DNA from: Amoebophrya sp. A120
Taxonomy: Eukaryota; Sar; Dinophyceae; Syndiniales; Amoebophryaceae
Assembly (NCBI GenBank): GCA_905178155.1
Contig: CAJINV010000002.1
Coordinates: forward strand, 8,637,224 to 8,701,223
Reading direction: 5' to 3'
Length of the DNA: 64,000 nt
Below, piece after piece: positions 1 to 12,000 of this stretch. The notes under the pieces were generated by a model. The model was not told the origin of the DNA. It did no database searches and saw only the letters and a program-made list of their open reading frames with translations. Position 1 is the first letter of the stretch; each line of letters starts with the position of its first letter. Position numbers and translations under genes: made by a program.

Positions 1-231
1 TTACACGGATCGACGTAGCAAAATACCTGGGGATCAACATCATGATAGGTTTGATTTATGATTTCTGATTCTTCATCATACATACTGAAGGTGAGTTTGC
101 AGCTGAAGTTTGTTGAGAAATGATTGAGCAAAACAAATTGAACTTCAAGCACTCCTACTGTTTGATGCCGTGTTTCTACGCTGGATTTTTTCCAGAAATT
201 TGTCAAATAATTCTCCGCAAAATGAAAAAAA

Positions 232-2644
232 TCACACCTGCGCGCAGTTGGGGAAATTCAAACCGCCATGATTCCGATCGCTTTTCACGTCAGTCGATGG
301 ACACTCGCCATTCCAAATGTCCTCGCCCCAGTTTGCCTGCGGCATGTCCCACGCATTACAGAACGAGCCGAAATAGGGACTCAGCTCGATGACCTGGTCC
401 TCATTATCCGTCTCCGCGGTGGTAGACGCCGACTGCCCCGCGTTTGCACGATCTTCTCGACGAGTCTGGTGAGTTTGTAGCGCACTGTACGAGGACGAGG
501 ACGACATGGACGCTGAAAAATCATCGTTCGTGAGCGGCGGCACCTTGTCGTTCTGGCTTTTTTCCAAGGCCTTTGGCTGACCGAAAGTCGTGTCCCATTT
601 CACGACCAAGTTGTCTGGGATGGAAACTGACTGTTCTGTGCTAGAAGTAGTACCTCCTGCAGTAGATGCTGACCCCCCGGACGAGCTTCTGGTACCTGCA
701 TTCGACGAAGATGAAGAAGAACCTCCTTGTTCCACTGTTCCGTCGTACCCTTTCAGCTCGTGCTGCAAGTCCGTCGTCCGGTGGTCAGAGTAGGAGGAAA
801 CGTCCAACGGCAGGCGTGCGCGTATTTCTTCCCACGATAAGCAAGCGCAGTCACTGTCTCCGTAGTCGTACTTCACCTCGTTGCCGCCTACCACGAAAGA
901 CTCCTTCGTTTTGGGTTCGGCATTTAGCCCGCTGCTCGACTTTTTCAACAATCCGGATGGTGTGCCGTTCTTTTTGTTCTCCTTGACGACGTTGTTGTTT
1001 CTTATCCCGGGAACAGGAGAGGAATTTTGATCGGTTTGCTCCTGCATGCTGTCGACTTTCATGACACTGAGCGCGCCTTCCCCGGCATCCGCTGCTGGCT
1101 GCAGAGCACCGGTGTTCGTGAACAGCGCAGGAGGTTGCTGGGCCCCTGTAGTTCCTACCGCGACTGCGCCCGGAGCTGCAGTTCCTGCAGTGCCTATCAC
1201 CAGGGGCGGGCTCGTCGCCGGTGGGGCTGCTGCGGTGACAGGCACGTAAATGATCGGCGCTTGCTGCGGCAGAACACCATTATTTGCGCTCGTTGCGACG
1301 ACGTCCGAAGTTGCACTGGCAACAGTCGAGGACGTGGCCGAGCCGCGTTGCTGGATATCATCTACTTCTGGCTGCGGGGACGTCAACAACGCCCCATTTC
1401 CGAGATCCTTTCCGTTGACGACGATGGTGATGCGCTTGTTATCGTTGTTGTTCCTGTTTTCTTCGGAGCTTTCCTCCTGCTGTTGTTGACCACTGGATAT
1501 ATCATACCCGCTAGACAAAACTGCGTTATTTCCGACCTCGCCGCCTCCTTCTGGCTCGGACGAAGAGGCTGAGCCACTGGTGCTTGAAGGGATTCCGGAC
1601 GACCTGGTGATAATCGCCACAGTCGTTTTCCCCGCCTGGTCGTCTGCCGAAAATCTTTCCTTTTGCCGACCGACGTGCTGCTGTTGGTGTTCTTTCGCGA
1701 CCTCCAGAGCTGCAGTTGAGCTGCGAGGAGCAGATGGAGAAGCGGCTGCTGCTGCTGATACAACGTCACCTGCTCGAGTGGAACTACTAGTCGACGAGCT
1801 GTCGCTGTCGGGTGGTAAGTGCGAATCTTGAGGGTCTCCACTCTTGCTTTCTGATTCCCCGCGTCTTTCTCCACCATTTTGAACGACACTGCTTTCACCG
1901 GGTAAAATTGTTGTCGACGATTCATCTCCCGATAATTTCGTGGCTCCACTGGTGCCAGTTTCAGCAACTGCCCCTTTTCGTTTATTTTGTTTTTCCTGCA
2001 GTTCCCTATACCGAGCCTGGAGTTCGGCTGGACTAAGCTCGTCGAGCTTGTTCATTTTCTCCATGTGTGCGTTCAAAGAGGCGAGGGACATGCGCCGCTG
2101 AAATGCGCGCACTGTGAGGAGTTCGGACGGAGATGTTGAAATAAGCGTGAAGTAGAGAAAGAAGGACCACCAGCACGACCCGGTGCACAAAAACGCCCGC
2201 GAGGATAGTTCTTTGCAAGTGGAGGACGAACGTGGTGCTATTTCTCGTCGTCTTCTTGTACAACTTCGCGTCCTCGGCGGGGCTGGACGAAAACCTCCCG
2301 AGCTCGCGGCGACGTTCCTGGGACGGTCGTACTGAGTGGCGCCGCAAGCATTTTCCGCGAAGAAGACGCTCACGGGAGGCCGTTGTCGTTGTGCGTGCGG
2401 CATCTTCTGCCTCTTGATATACGGGGTCGCTATCCAAGGCTTCAAGGGCGATGGCACCAAAGACAAGTACACCTACAGTGATGCTCAAACCTACCTTCTT
2501 ATTATTTCGGTTATACCAGCTTTTTGAATGTGCTTTTTCTAAGAAAGTAAGTAAGCGTGAATTAGAATTCTGATCTTGCTTAGACCAGCTGGCCGGATCT
2601 TGCTTTTCGCCGTCCTCGTGGTCAGGATCCTGGTTCCGTCCCAC
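232..2644 (-). CDS. Single-pass membrane protein, Ser/Gly-rich, two exons
   Basis: Unrecognised protein of about 695 aa. I infer exon 1 at 2644-2423 (74 codons, from an ATG) and exon 2 at 2097-232, joined across a 325-nt intron that starts GTATAT and ends TTTCAG. The exons are in the same phase, and the join replaces a poor-looking 125-codon upstream extension of the second frame. Exon 1 is charged and carries one hydrophobic helix at about residues 51-70 (VGLSITVGVLVFGAIALEAL), the only membrane segment. Exon 2 opens with a short helical stretch (MEKMNKLDELSPAELQARYR) and then becomes long Ser/Thr/Gly/Ala low complexity. A more ordered C-terminal part contains DCACLSWEEIRARL and ends in an aromatic, Cys-containing tail. 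The likely topology is a small cytosolic or lumenal head, one anchor and a disordered body. Function unknown. The reading frame is secure; the exon join is moderately so. Confidence 0.65.
2098..2422 (-). other. Inferred intron (GTATAT...TTTCAG)
   Basis: A 325-nt intron proposed between the two exons of the membrane protein. The donor reads CCC/GTATAT and the acceptor ATTTCAG/CGG. Both flanking exons are phase 0, so splicing gives DSDP followed by RRMSL. A nearby alternative donor (GTGAGC at 2373) would put the second exon out of frame. Confidence 0.5.
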
Positions 2645-2693
2645 TAGTCACCCACCCGGCCGGGCGGATGAGAAATGGGACGGCCACAACTCG

Positions 2694-3059
2694 TCAGAAT
2701 TTGTTACCCCGCTCAAAGCAAACTTTTCTATCAATCTCTCTCGTCACACAATAAAGCGCGAAAGCGAGAATGTCCCTCGGTCCAAAGATGGTGAACATGG
2801 GCTCGACTAGCTCTCGCTCATAGCAGACAACTAAACCCCTCACGGTCGCGTCCTCGGCATGTGGTGCGCGACAGCATGCACAAAAGAAATTGTCCTGTAC
2901 CACATCCAAATCCATTACGTTTACGGCGCGACACGCGTCGGTGAAAGAAACGAAAAGTCCAAAATTGTGGAAGTTTGTCGGACCGTCCATCCCGCCTTCA
3001 GCTACACAATTCGCTGCAATGGATATGGACGTATTTTCGTCGCCCACCATGGGTATCAT
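2694..3059 (-). CDS. Small hypothetical protein, 121 aa
   Basis: An ATG-initiated 121-codon frame fills the gap just downstream of the giant gene that stops at 3098 (38 nt away). Its translation is mixed and protein-like: an acidic/polar start, a Cys cluster (FFCACCRAPH) in the middle, and a charged C-terminus (VTREIDRKVCFERGNKF). It lacks the serine-run low complexity of its neighbours. No family is recognised. The two Cys pairs could bind metal, but that is a guess. It could also be a fortuitous open frame within a 3' untranslated region. Confidence 0.35.
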   Translation of the reverse strand: MIPMVGDENTSISIAANCVAEGGMDGPTNFHNFGLFVSFTDACRAVNVMDLDVVQDNFFCACCRAPHAEDATVRGLVVCYERELVEPMFTIFGPRDILAFALYCVTREIDRKVCFERGNKF

Positions 3060-3097
3060 GTTAATGAGTCTTCATTCTAGTCGTAGTTTATGCGATT

Positions 3098-6000
3098 TCA
3101 ATACCGTGGTCCCACGATGTTGCAAAAGCTGCAAGCCTGTGTCGTTCTTCCATAAAGCTCTGCTGCGAGCAAACTCTTGCATCTATCCACATCACTAGCA
3201 GTTTTTGTCTGTCGCGACCTCACCACGAGGTCACTGCTCCTGCCGTCAAACTCGACGAAACCACAGCGCTTGCAAGCAAGCACCTCCCGCAAAATAGTAG
3301 TCTTCTCGTGGAGCAAGTAGTTGCTTCGTGATTCATCTTCCAGCAAACCCGCCCGAAGACCAACATCAGCAAAGGGGAAGAGTGGAGCTTCCTCGTCGAA
3401 TTGTTTCTTTACCAATGTGGCATCAGGGTCCTGCAAGAACAGGGTCTTCACACAGCATGGCAGTTGCTGATCGCGCTCCACTGGCCGATTTTTCATTTCA
3501 GGAGGAAGGCCGCGATTTTTATGCTGAGGTGTGCGATCGCGATCCCCACTCGTCACAAATACCCATTGCATGCGGTAGACATCAAGCTCGATCGCCGCAC
3601 CGCAGTTTTCACACCGAGCTGAAAAGGCGGCCAGCGGTTCACTATGCTGCTCGTTGCTGCCGCCGTACTGTCGTGGCACAAACGTCCCAAGCAATAATTG
3701 CTGTCCACAACACGGACAGCGATAATTGAAGTGTCGCGCCGGAACGTTCTGTCCTCGCGGAAACCTGGCGACGAGGTTTACTGAGGAGGTGCTAGCGGAG
3801 GCTTTTATTCCAGTAGATGGGAAAAGCTCCTGTGCGCTCCTGACCGCGTGGCGGTCTCCTTGTTCTGTTACTGTTGTCAATGCATCACGATCGCGTGCTT
3901 CTTGTCCCGCAGCGTTGTCGTGTCCTATTTCACTAGAGTCTGCATGTTTGTCCTGTTGCACTGTCAAACGTTCATGCACGAATCGTGCCGCAGCAATTTC
4001 GTCGTGGTAGAGAAAGTGTTCGAAACAGAACTGGTACACCTGGTCCAGGTGATGGGTAGAAGTTCTTGCACTCCTTATGGTACGATGCCCGCTAGTTGTC
4101 ATCTGGGCCGCAGGAGGAGCTGCTCGGTTCGTGCCTGCCTCGTCTACTTCAGTTGGGGGCGAAAAAGCGTGTTGTCCATCCGAAGGGATTTGGATTTGGC
4201 TCCGCGTTTCTTGACTCTGACTGCGGCTGCTGCCAGAGGGCGGCGATGAAGAAGAGGAGGTGGAACTGGATGAGGACGCTGAACCGGCGGGTGCGTTCAC
4301 ATTCTTCACAGGATTAGACCGCTCTTCGCTTGAGCTGCCGTGGTCCATCTCTCCAGCAACTTCTTCGTCACTGGCGGTATTTTTTGTCGCAGCTTGGACG
4401 AGCTCTCTTCCGTCTGCAGATGGCGGAACGATGGTGTTGACAGGAAGCGGAGCACTCTCTGTCCGTAGTGTTTTCACGCTGACGTGCAGGAGCATGACCA
4501 GAGAGTCCAGAAGCGTTTTCGCCCGATGGTCTGGAGACAGAGGGTTCGTTTTGAAAGAACTGCTTGGTTGTCTCCCGCTTGTTTCGTGTGCTCGTGATGA
4601 GCGCAAGGGCGACGTCGACGGGCGTTGAAGGGCAACGGAACCTCCCAGAGGACGTCGACCCCCAGGAGCTCCACCTGCGCCGGCGCTTGTAAACCGGGCA
4701 GCAATTGATTCCTCCCCGTGCTCTAAAGTTTTTCTTCTTTCTCGCTCGCGTCGCTTCGACGGACTAGTGCAGGGACTTCTGAGGCCGGTTGTAGTCTCCG
4801 CAGCCACACTCACACTTGGATACAACTTTTTCCCTGTCCGGAGCTGCGCGTCCGAGTCAGACGACGTTCGCGGTCGCATTGGGAGCCAACCGAACTGAGA
4901 TTGCGGAAGCGCATCTTCATGTAGAAGTCCTAATAGAGCTTCTCCCCCGAGGGAAATAAAACTCGAGGGCGGCGGGGGTGGTGTGACAACGCGACTCTGG
5001 TGCTGCACTCCGTGGCCTCTTTGCCTTAGCTCGATCGAGGTTTGCGGCCTTCGCGGTAGTATCGGCTGCACCTGCCAGGTATGTGGGTGAGCTAGTCCCG
5101 GGGTAGTTCTCGGCAGCACTGCAACCGGGTTGGCACGAACCCCGCGGCTGTCACGCACAATTGCAGTTTTCGCTACTTCCTTGCGGTGCGCAGCGGCAGA
5201 AATCTCTTTCGCATGGCTCGTCACATAATCCTCTTGTGCGATCGCGACGTATTGGAGGGCGCGTCCAAACCGATAAAACTCGGCCGCGAAGTGGAACAGA
5301 TCTTTCTGGTAAGTGCGGTCGGTGTACGAGGATTCGTCAACAGCAGAAACGGTTGCAGACCGAGACCACGGACTCACGTCGCTGGCGTTCAACTCTGTCA
5401 CCAAATCGCTGAGTAGTTGCATTCCCGCGGAGAAGTTCTGCTTTTGGAAGAACAAATCAAACAGCGTGTCTGCGAGCTTCTGCTTAGAGAAGAGAGATCG
5501 GGCCCCATCTGTGGTCATTCGCATCGGGTCAAGTCGAGAAGCGCGCGTCGCCCGCAGACTCATCGGTATCAAACTGACGGACTTTTTCACGGCTTGTTCT
5601 AGTTCTTGTGCGGTTGTACTAGCACGTGGTGGACTGCCTTCGCCGACCGCGCCCTGGCCTGCTGTCTGATCAACGCCGAGGCCTTCTCCACCGACCTCCA
5701 CACTGCTGGAAGAAGAAGACGCGGAGGCTGAGGAAGACGATTCTTGCTCTTCGCTCGACGTCTTTGCTTCCTGCAGCCCCGGTTGATGTTCCTCGGTACC
5801 ACCTTGCGCGCCGGGGCCGGCACCTCCTTTCCTACGACCAGCAGCGGCCTCGTCCTGAAGGATTTCGTCATCCGAAGTCGATGTGGTTGACACGCCCTCG
5901 ATTTTCGAGCCTGTCTCTAGGACCCCAAACGCCTTTTTTTCTTCTTCCTTCATCGCGTGCTGCATTCCAGAGTCGTCCGCTGTGTCGGTTCTATCTTCCT

Positions 6001-9000
6001 CGTCCGAAGCCACTTCGAAAGGGAAGGCGACTGGTGCTACTTGACTGTAGTCGTCCAGTGCAGCGGCTCCAGATCTTGGTGCCCCGCTCCGCCGGCGACT
6101 GCGACCCAAAGCACCAGTGGTCGCTTGCAATTGCTCAGCTCGACCGCCTGTCGCGCCGCCACTGCCGTAGGCAGAAGAGCTTCTGCCCGCAGCAAAAGTC
6201 AACATCCCAGCATCTTCCTTGTCACCCTGACCTCCGCTACCAGCGCGGAATAAGTGATCCGGTGGAGAGCTGATTGTCTGGTAATCGACTTCACTCGCGA
6301 CTCCTGCAGCACTGACCCTCGCACCTGCAAACTTCTCGTTTTCTGCCACGACCGGCTCGGCCAGAACGCGCAGCTTTTTCGCTCGAATCGCGAGTTCGCC
6401 CGTGGACAACGGCGTTGTCGCGGTCTGGCGCAAAGCCTCCACGGCTTTCGCTTTGCGGTAAATCCGAACCTCTGTGACTTCGTTGCTGTAAACGGCAGGT
6501 GGAAGTTGTTGCTGCACTGGCATCTGTGAACCTCCGTGGGACAGGTGCAAGTCGGTTTCCGATTTTTCCAGCATCATCTGCATGGTTCCAAATACCCGCC
6601 AATGGAATAACTGACCTGGGGGATTCTTTTCAATCTTTTTCTTCAGCTGCAGCCTCCACTCCAGCATGTAAAAGTCCTGGCTGCGAAGATTTTGTGCGTC
6701 TTCAATGTAATTGTGAATGAAAATCCTCAACTCATCGCCCTCCCGCACCACCGCCACGTGGTGCCAGCAGTCGTCCAGCAGCCCGTCGTGCGTGTGCGGG
6801 TGGTCTTGCGCAACGAAGTCTTGAATTTCGAAGCTCTTATCGCTGCTCGTCCCCTGCTGTAGGTGCTGCCCGTAGTCTAGCGCGTGGAAGGTAGTTGCAG
6901 GAGCGGTGGCTGAAGTTCTGTTGTGGTCCTCGAAAATGGCTTCGTTCGCCGTACCTGATTCTGTGCTTCGATTCATTCTTTCTTGACGAGCGAAAACAAT
7001 CAACTTCGCCTCAGGGTCGTCGACAAGCACGAACAGCGAAAACTGCGATTCCTGACTCGCGGTAGCAGTTGCTGGTGATAGACGACGGGATTGCGCAATT
7101 TGTTCCGGGACCGGCCTCCAATAGAACTCCAAGGTCCACGCATGTTGCTTGTTCCCCTGCTGATCCATTTGGGGACTTAAGCCCGCGACCGCGTCGCTGT
7201 GGTGCACAAGCGTGACGAAAGAGGAGTACTGCAGAGTTGATGTTGAGGACGCCTGCGGCCCGGCGTTTTCGCTTGCTTCAATGCCGCGTGCCTCTCGCTC
7301 TACGCTTCTCTGCATTCTGCTCTCACCGCGAGGCGACCGCGACGTAAAAAAAGGATCATCTTCACCGCTTTCGTCAAACAGCCCCAGGCCCCCGCCCATA
7401 CCAGAAGATCCTCGCTCCCTCCCCGATCCTTCACCCCGCGCAGCGCGATTCGCCGCCTTCGGGCTGCTCAGATTTCGCTGCAAATCCAGGACCGCGATAG
7501 TGTTTTCGCTGTCCGTGCGACGCGGCAGGGTTTTCGACCCGCTTATGCTGGTGCTTCGGTTCAGGTACGGTGGCGACCAATGCTGCTCTCCTGCGTCGCT
7601 TGCGCCTCCACGACGGGGAGTCTGCAAGGGGCTAGCACTGCTGCCTCGTCCCGGCGTACTGCCGGGCGGAAAAAGCAAGTTCTTGCGTAGACCCCCGGAC
7701 TTCTGCATTGCGGCTGCTATGGCCCCGGACCGCGGACTTTTCAGTCGTGGGTCGAGGTTTCTCCCCCCACGCGGCGTAAAGATCTCGTCCGCGGTCCGCG
7801 CATTCGCGCTGCTGGAAGTAGCAGCTCCGAAGGAATGAACTGCAGGTCCTCCGCGAGGAGTCGCCAGGCTGTCAGGGTCCCGCGGCGTCAAACCCTGTTG
7901 ACCAGGCCTTGGGGAGGCGTTTTGCGAACGCGTCTCCTGGTGGGACTGGTGGAGGCGCGCAACCTCGGCCATTCTTGTCGTGAGGTACACGCGCTTCCCG
8001 ATCTCCGAGGCATGCCGGTAGAACAGAAACGGGGGGCCGGTGGGTTGTGCGGGAGGGGGGTCGGTCTCGCCGTCTGCACGTTCCTGTCGCCCATCGGTAG
8101 CATCAGTGTTTATCCCCATATGTTCAACCAGGAGATCCTCCGGTATGTCACTGAAATCAAAGCCAAATTCCGACTGGTCGGGGCTTGGCATCCAGTGCTG
8201 CCCTTCACGATCGTGAAGGCCCCGCGACGACTTCCGCTTCTTCCGTTTGATGGGGTTTTCTGTCATCTGCATGTTGTCCTTTGACGTTAGAGAAACCACA
8301 CCACCAGATGAGCCCCCAAGTCGCTCTTCCGATACGGGAGAGAGCTTTTTGCTGCTCGCCCGACCTGGGGAACTGAAGGCTGACTCATTGTTCAAAAAGC
8401 CAGCAGCTCGCCCTTGCGCGTCGTAGTTAGCCTCTGCTCGAGGCTGCCCCGTTGCGGAAATAGACAGCACGCTGTTGTTGCTGCGTGCGGCCAGACGGAA
8501 TCGCAAGGCGCGGTTGGGCTGCAATGCCGTCCCCCACTGGTCCTCCTGCTCAACGGGGAAAACAGAAAAATCGATGTCCCCGAGCTCCCACTGCGGCATC
8601 GTCCTGGGCGGGGTGCGGGACTTAATGTTGGGTGAATACGTGGTCATGTGATCGGTGGTTAACCTCATGGTCACCAGATAGGCAGCATCAATCATCTGCC
8701 TCGACCCCGGTGTTCCGGGTTCTCCGCCGCGTCTTTCCCCAAAACTGCCGAATTGCAGGTCCATACCAACGGAACTTTCTCCGCCGTCGGGTTTGTAGGA
8801 ATTTTGTAGCTTTTGCGTGCAGGTGTAGTTGTAGGGAAGTTCAAGACCTTGACGACTCTCTGCTGTTTTACTCTCTCTAGGAAAGAGCTCCGCGCACCGA
8901 AAATACGCCAGCAACGTACTGCTGCCATCTTGGGAAAACTCAGTTTGGTGTCCTGCCTCTTTGTGCTGCAGTACTTCCATTTCTGTCGCGACGAGTCCGC

Positions 9001-12000
9001 TCTTTGTCAAAAGTTCTCCAACGTCGAAGTCGTTTGCCGAGCGCACAGCATTCACGACCTGTTCAGCCGTACTTACCGCAGAGTGTCCATGCGTTTCCCT
9101 TTCGTTCTTCTGCATCATGGGCAGCATCGACAACGAACGCTGCACGTCCCCGGATCGCGGGCTTTCCATTGCAGAAACGCCTGGCTTCGGACGTCGCTGT
9201 TGATGCCCATACTCGTTTTCTTGTTTACCACCAACCCCGTCGACAACCGACATCGACAAGTAATACTGGAGGCACGCAACGCTTTCGCGGCTACGCGAGA
9301 AACTGGACCCGAGAATGCTTTTCAAGACAGAAGCATTGGAACGTCTGCCACGACTTGCAGTCCTCTTCTTCAAAGACTTGCCGATCTTCAGGTTCGAGCT
9401 CCTGTGGCCGCCCAGTAGAAGACCCAGCAGCAAGGGGGCGACGTCTTGCTGTTGCGTTTGTCCGAGAACGTTTTGTTGTCGGTTGAGTTGTTCCGTGGAG
9501 TCGTTACTTTTCGTGCGCGGGACAATGTCATCGTCATCGTCCTCGGAGTTGCCCGACGACGCATGCTGTGACTTGCTTTTACGCGATGAAGATCCAGGTT
9601 TTTTCTCTACTTTCTGCTCCTTTTTCTCGATCTGGGAAGAAACCACCTTCTGGATCTGTTCGATTGCGCTGCTGCGTATTGATCGATCACCCGCAGCCCT
9701 TGCTTGACTCGCCCGTCCGGGAAAGAACCGTTCCAGTTGGTTCGTTTTCCGCAAGAAATGGTCGAGACCCACCACCACAGCATACCGGCTTGCTCGCAAC
9801 TCGATGTTGCGCACGAATGCTTTCTTCTCTTCGTCATCGAAGCTGAGAAGCAGCAACCTGGCGATTGCTTTCGCGAGCGATGGGTGAAGACTGGAATCTT
9901 TATGCGAGTCGCCCAGCAGCAGTATACCCTGGTCGACGTCGGACGTAGATGGTGCAGGAGCCGAGCTACTTCTGTGCAGATCTAGGAATCGTTGAAATTT
10001 CTCCCGCTGCTTCGACAATGTCGCGTATTGTTCCTGATTGATCTGGGACAAAGCTTCCGCAAGCGGGTGCGTCAGAACAGTCCTCTGAGGAGTCTTTTGC
10101 TGAGGAGCAACATGTGATGACGTTCCAACTCCAAAGGCTCCTTTGTTCGCCAGATTCATGGAAATCGGAATCGGTTTCTTCACTCCGCCAGAAGTTTGAT
10201 GCTGCTGCTGCGCTCCGGCGGATGACAGAGTTGGCGAGAACGCCTGAAAGGTCGTTTTGCTGGTGGAGTTCGGGAAGGCAGGGCTGCTTGAGGAGGAAGA
10301 ATTGCTGCTATTGGGCTCGTGCGAATCTTTGTTCTTCCCGTTGGCAGCTGCTGAGGAAGACGACCTGCTGCTGCTTGAACTCGACGAATTCGAATTCCCG
10401 GATGACGATGACTCCTTGCTTGCCTTAGCCCCACTCGAGGACGACGAAGAAGAGGTACTACTGCTCGTACCAGCCACTGGGTTGTTGCTCATGCTCCCTC
10501 CCGCGCGCTTCGCGTTTGCGTTTCTTTCCTTCTTCAATCTGACCTCCCGTTCGCGGATCTCTGCCTTAGCCAGGTCACAAAACTCCACCCCGACGGTAAC
10601 AACAAACCGCAGCTTCAGCAGCAAGACCTCCACCACTGCGGCTAACCGCTCGTAGAAAAGCAGCCCCCCGTCGTACGCTAAGACCCGGGCGCAATTCTGC
10701 TCGAACCCCCTCCGCAAAGCAACAGCTCTCTGCTTTTCCGAGTCGCGGGCGGAAAGCGTCTTGGCGCGGGGGGTTGTGAACTTCGGAGTCGACGGGGAGA
10801 CGGATCGCGGCGTGAAGGGCGGCAATTGTTGCCTGCTACTATTCATTTGTTCCACCGCTCGGGGCGTGGGTGACGGAGAGCGTGGCGTGATTTTGTCGAG
10901 CAACTGCTCGGAGCTCGCCAGCAGGTCGTGCTCCTGGCTGCTGCCGAGTACCAAACGCACACACACAAAGTGGAAGACCTCGTACAGAATCGTGAAGTGC
11001 TGATCCAGTTTTTCCTCGTTTTCGTCCACCAAGTGTTCGAGTTTGAAAATTTCAGAATGGCGTTCTACTTGGCGACCGGCCAGTTTGGCGCTAGTAGGAG
11101 TTTTGTTGATGTCCACACCGCCCCGCTGATACCGCAGGCTGCTCGTAGCTGCTGCTGCTGAGGTCGTTAGCGCAGCAGGTCCCGCAGCGGGGGCCAACGG
11201 ACTGAGAAATTGCGCGCACAATGGTGACAGCTGTTTAGTGATGATCATCTGCTGGGTAGTTGTACCTCCCAACATGAAGGAGTCTGTGCAACCTCCTCTG
11301 CTGTTGAGAATGCCCACCGCTTGGCCAAACTCCGGAGTGACCGCGACGAGGTGCAAGAACCTTTCCGTGTCAACATCGAGGGAAATTTTGTCGATTTTCT
11401 CAGTGTCGACCGTCGTCACCAAGCCCGCGTTAGTGCTAGTGGTTGCAGACGTTCCTTCGTCGACGGTCGTGCGCGTCTCGTCGTCAACTACCACAGTCGT
11501 GCTGTGGATATCTGACACGGTTGAAATCAGAAGTAACTTTTTTTGTCGCGAAGGGTTTGTTGACAAGTTTTTCGTTGTTGAGAAAAAGTCAACTCGTCGC
11601 TGCTCCCTTGTGTCTCGCATCAAGACCATGTTTTCTCCATAATTTACCTGCGGCTGCGTAAGTAGCATCGCCGACACGGTCCGCAGAGTGCTGATCATGT
11701 GCACACACTCCACTGAAACCCGTGGCTTCGTGTACATCGCAGCGGGCTGGTTATTATGTTGAAATTGTGATGAAGCTCGTTCTCGTTCTACGAACAAAGT
11801 TTCTTGGAAACTCACTCTGAGCAAGGCCACACACTGCAGCATGGGAAGCGCCACGAGCCAGGCCTCGCGTTGCGGTAGGCCGGGATTATCCTTATCTTGG
11901 CGGCTCATCTTCCGGGGCCGAGTTGCAGAAACTCGGAGTTTCGACCACACTGGCCTTGCAACCAGGTCCGTTGGTGTGGAATTCTCGCTGGGCTTAGAAA

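Noticed and set aside
2033-2422. Continuation of the first exon frame through the proposed intron of the membrane protein
   Set aside because: The 203-codon unspliced frame becomes Arg/Thr-rich and ends abruptly, while splicing at GTATAT/TTTCAG restores a coherent protein.
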